Part shown: piece after piece, positions 63,353 through 64,000 of the stretch
Numbering within the stretch: position 1 is the stretch's first letter
How the letters are laid out: every line of letters starts with the position of its first letter
From: Maribacter orientalis
GTDB taxonomy: Bacteria; Bacteroidota; Bacteroidia; Flavobacteriales; Flavobacteriaceae
Reading direction: 5' to 3'
Length of the DNA stretch: 64,000 bases
NCBI RefSeq assembly: GCF_900109345.1
Contig: NZ_FNZN01000007.1
Span: forward strand, 8,930 to 72,929
Translations under genes and position numbers: made by a program
Notes under the pieces: model-generated
Seen by the model: only the letters and a program-made list of their open reading frames with translations
What the model was told of the DNA's origin: nothing
The model's database searches: none

Positions 63353-64000
63353 CTATAATACCATCTTTTCAATTGGGCAAACTAAAATACCTTCAGCACC
63401 AGCTTTCTTTAACTCGTCTATTACTTCCCAGAATTTATCTTTGTTGATTACGGTATGAACAGAGCTCCAACCTTCATCGGCCAAAGGAAGTACCGTAGGA
63501 CTGCGCATTCCAGGAAGTAATTTTAAAATTCCATCCAATTTATCATTTGGTGCGTTAAGCAATACATATTTAGAACCCCTAGCTCGTAATACCGATTGAA
63601 TACGAAATTGTAACTTTTCTAATAACTCTCTTCTTTCTTCTGAAATCTTTGGTGAAACTGCCAAAACAGCTTCACTTGTAAGCATTACTTCAACCTCCTT
63701 TAGATTATTTTTAAACAACGTACTACCACTGGAAACAATATCACAAATGGCATCTGCCAAACCAATATTCGGTGCAATTTCTACCGAACCACTAATGATG
63801 TGTAAATCAGCAGTAATACCTTTATCCTTTAGGTAATTTAAAACTGTGTTTGGATAGGAAGTAGCTATACGCTTTCCTTCAAAATCCTTTATTGAATTAA
63901 ACTTAAATGATTTTGGCACCGCTAGGGAAACTTTACATTTTGAAAATCCAAGTTTCTCAGCAATAGAAATATCCTCACCCTTTTCTACCAAGACATTTTC
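63353..64000 (-). CDS. hisG: ATP phosphoribosyltransferase (partial, runs off the right edge)
   Basis: 216 residues of the C-terminal part; the frame is open at base 64000, where it reads ENVLVEKGED. Visible pieces are VSLAVPKS, GKRIATSYPN (PRPP-binding area follows), ISGSVEIAPNIGLADAICDIVSSGSTL, and a C-terminal regulatory ACT-like domain (about the last 75 residues, SPTVLPLADEGWSSVHTVI). That last domain marks the long, histidine-inhibited form, which does not need HisZ. It is first in the operon; its start and promoter lie outside the window. Confidence 0.95.
   Translation of the reverse strand, partial: ENVLVEKGEDISIAEKLGFSKCKVSLAVPKSFKFNSIKDFEGKRIATSYPNTVLNYLKDKGITADLHIISGSVEIAPNIGLADAICDIVSSGSTLFKNNLKEVEVMLTSEAVLAVSPKISEERRELLEKLQFRIQSVLRARGSKYVLLNAPNDKLDGILKLLPGMRSPTVLPLADEGWSSVHTVINKDKFWEVIDELKKAGAEGILVCPIEKMVL

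Overview
The window is a piece of a low-GC chromosome from a member of the Bacteroidota, most likely a marine Flavobacteriaceae. The evidence is a short primary sigma factor of about 287 residues, many type II-signal lipoproteins with a Cys after a hydrophobic leader, promoter-like TAnnTTTG boxes, a MenB of the Bacteroidota type, DUF2490 and VCBS-repeat proteins, and a his operon in the order hisG-D-C-B-H-A-F-IE. I cannot name the genus from sequence alone.

Layout. 1-8 kb holds a lipoprotein, a GntR/FCD regulator with a perfect palindromic operator, an ECF sigma factor with a membrane partner, an amidohydrolase/NTP-transferase pair, a VWA lipoprotein and an OmpA-type lipoprotein. 7.4-11.5 kb is a run of four exported proteins (VCBS protein with a heme-binding motif, 3D-domain protein, amidase, M14 carboxypeptidase) that suggests cell-wall turnover. 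11.6-16.4 kb is ordinary (DUF2452, serine hydrolase, menB, PAP2 phosphatase, SDR). 16.4-23.5 kb looks accessory: a TPR-adenylate cyclase behind two small proteins with identical C-termini, a decayed second copy of the cyclase, and a three-gene island (MscS-like channel, secreted protein, DUF2490 barrel) between repeat-like elements. 23.5-30 kb carries a membrane hydrolase, a helicase, a 2-hydroxyacid dehydrogenase, DUF6155 and rpoD.

The most interesting block is 30.8-41.8 kb. A six-gene minus-strand operon encodes a soluble hybrid histidine kinase with an Hpt domain, a stand-alone receiver, a membrane-anchored HEAT-repeat protein, a processive family-2 glycosyltransferase, an LtaS-like phosphoglycerol transferase with C-terminal TPRs, and a TPR/YaiO-type outer-membrane barrel. 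Convergent to it lies an exported ILEI-GDPD fusion. I infer a two-component-controlled exopolysaccharide system whose polymer may carry phosphoglycerol. Beside rpoD, in an apparently empty 785-base gap, I found two tandem small ORFs (33 and 32 aa) that resemble each other.

41.9-55.1 kb is mixed housekeeping (dipeptidase, thioesterase, cysE-cysM, corA, truA, MoxR/VWA pair, DUF1853, GNAT, methyltransferase). 55.1-64 kb is the histidine operon on the minus strand, running off the right edge within hisG. It contains a GNAT and a DinB gene between his genes, and hisIE is separated from hisF by an aspartate/glutamate racemase gene with a dispersed palindromic repeat. No rRNA, tRNA, CRISPR array or intact insertion sequence was seen.
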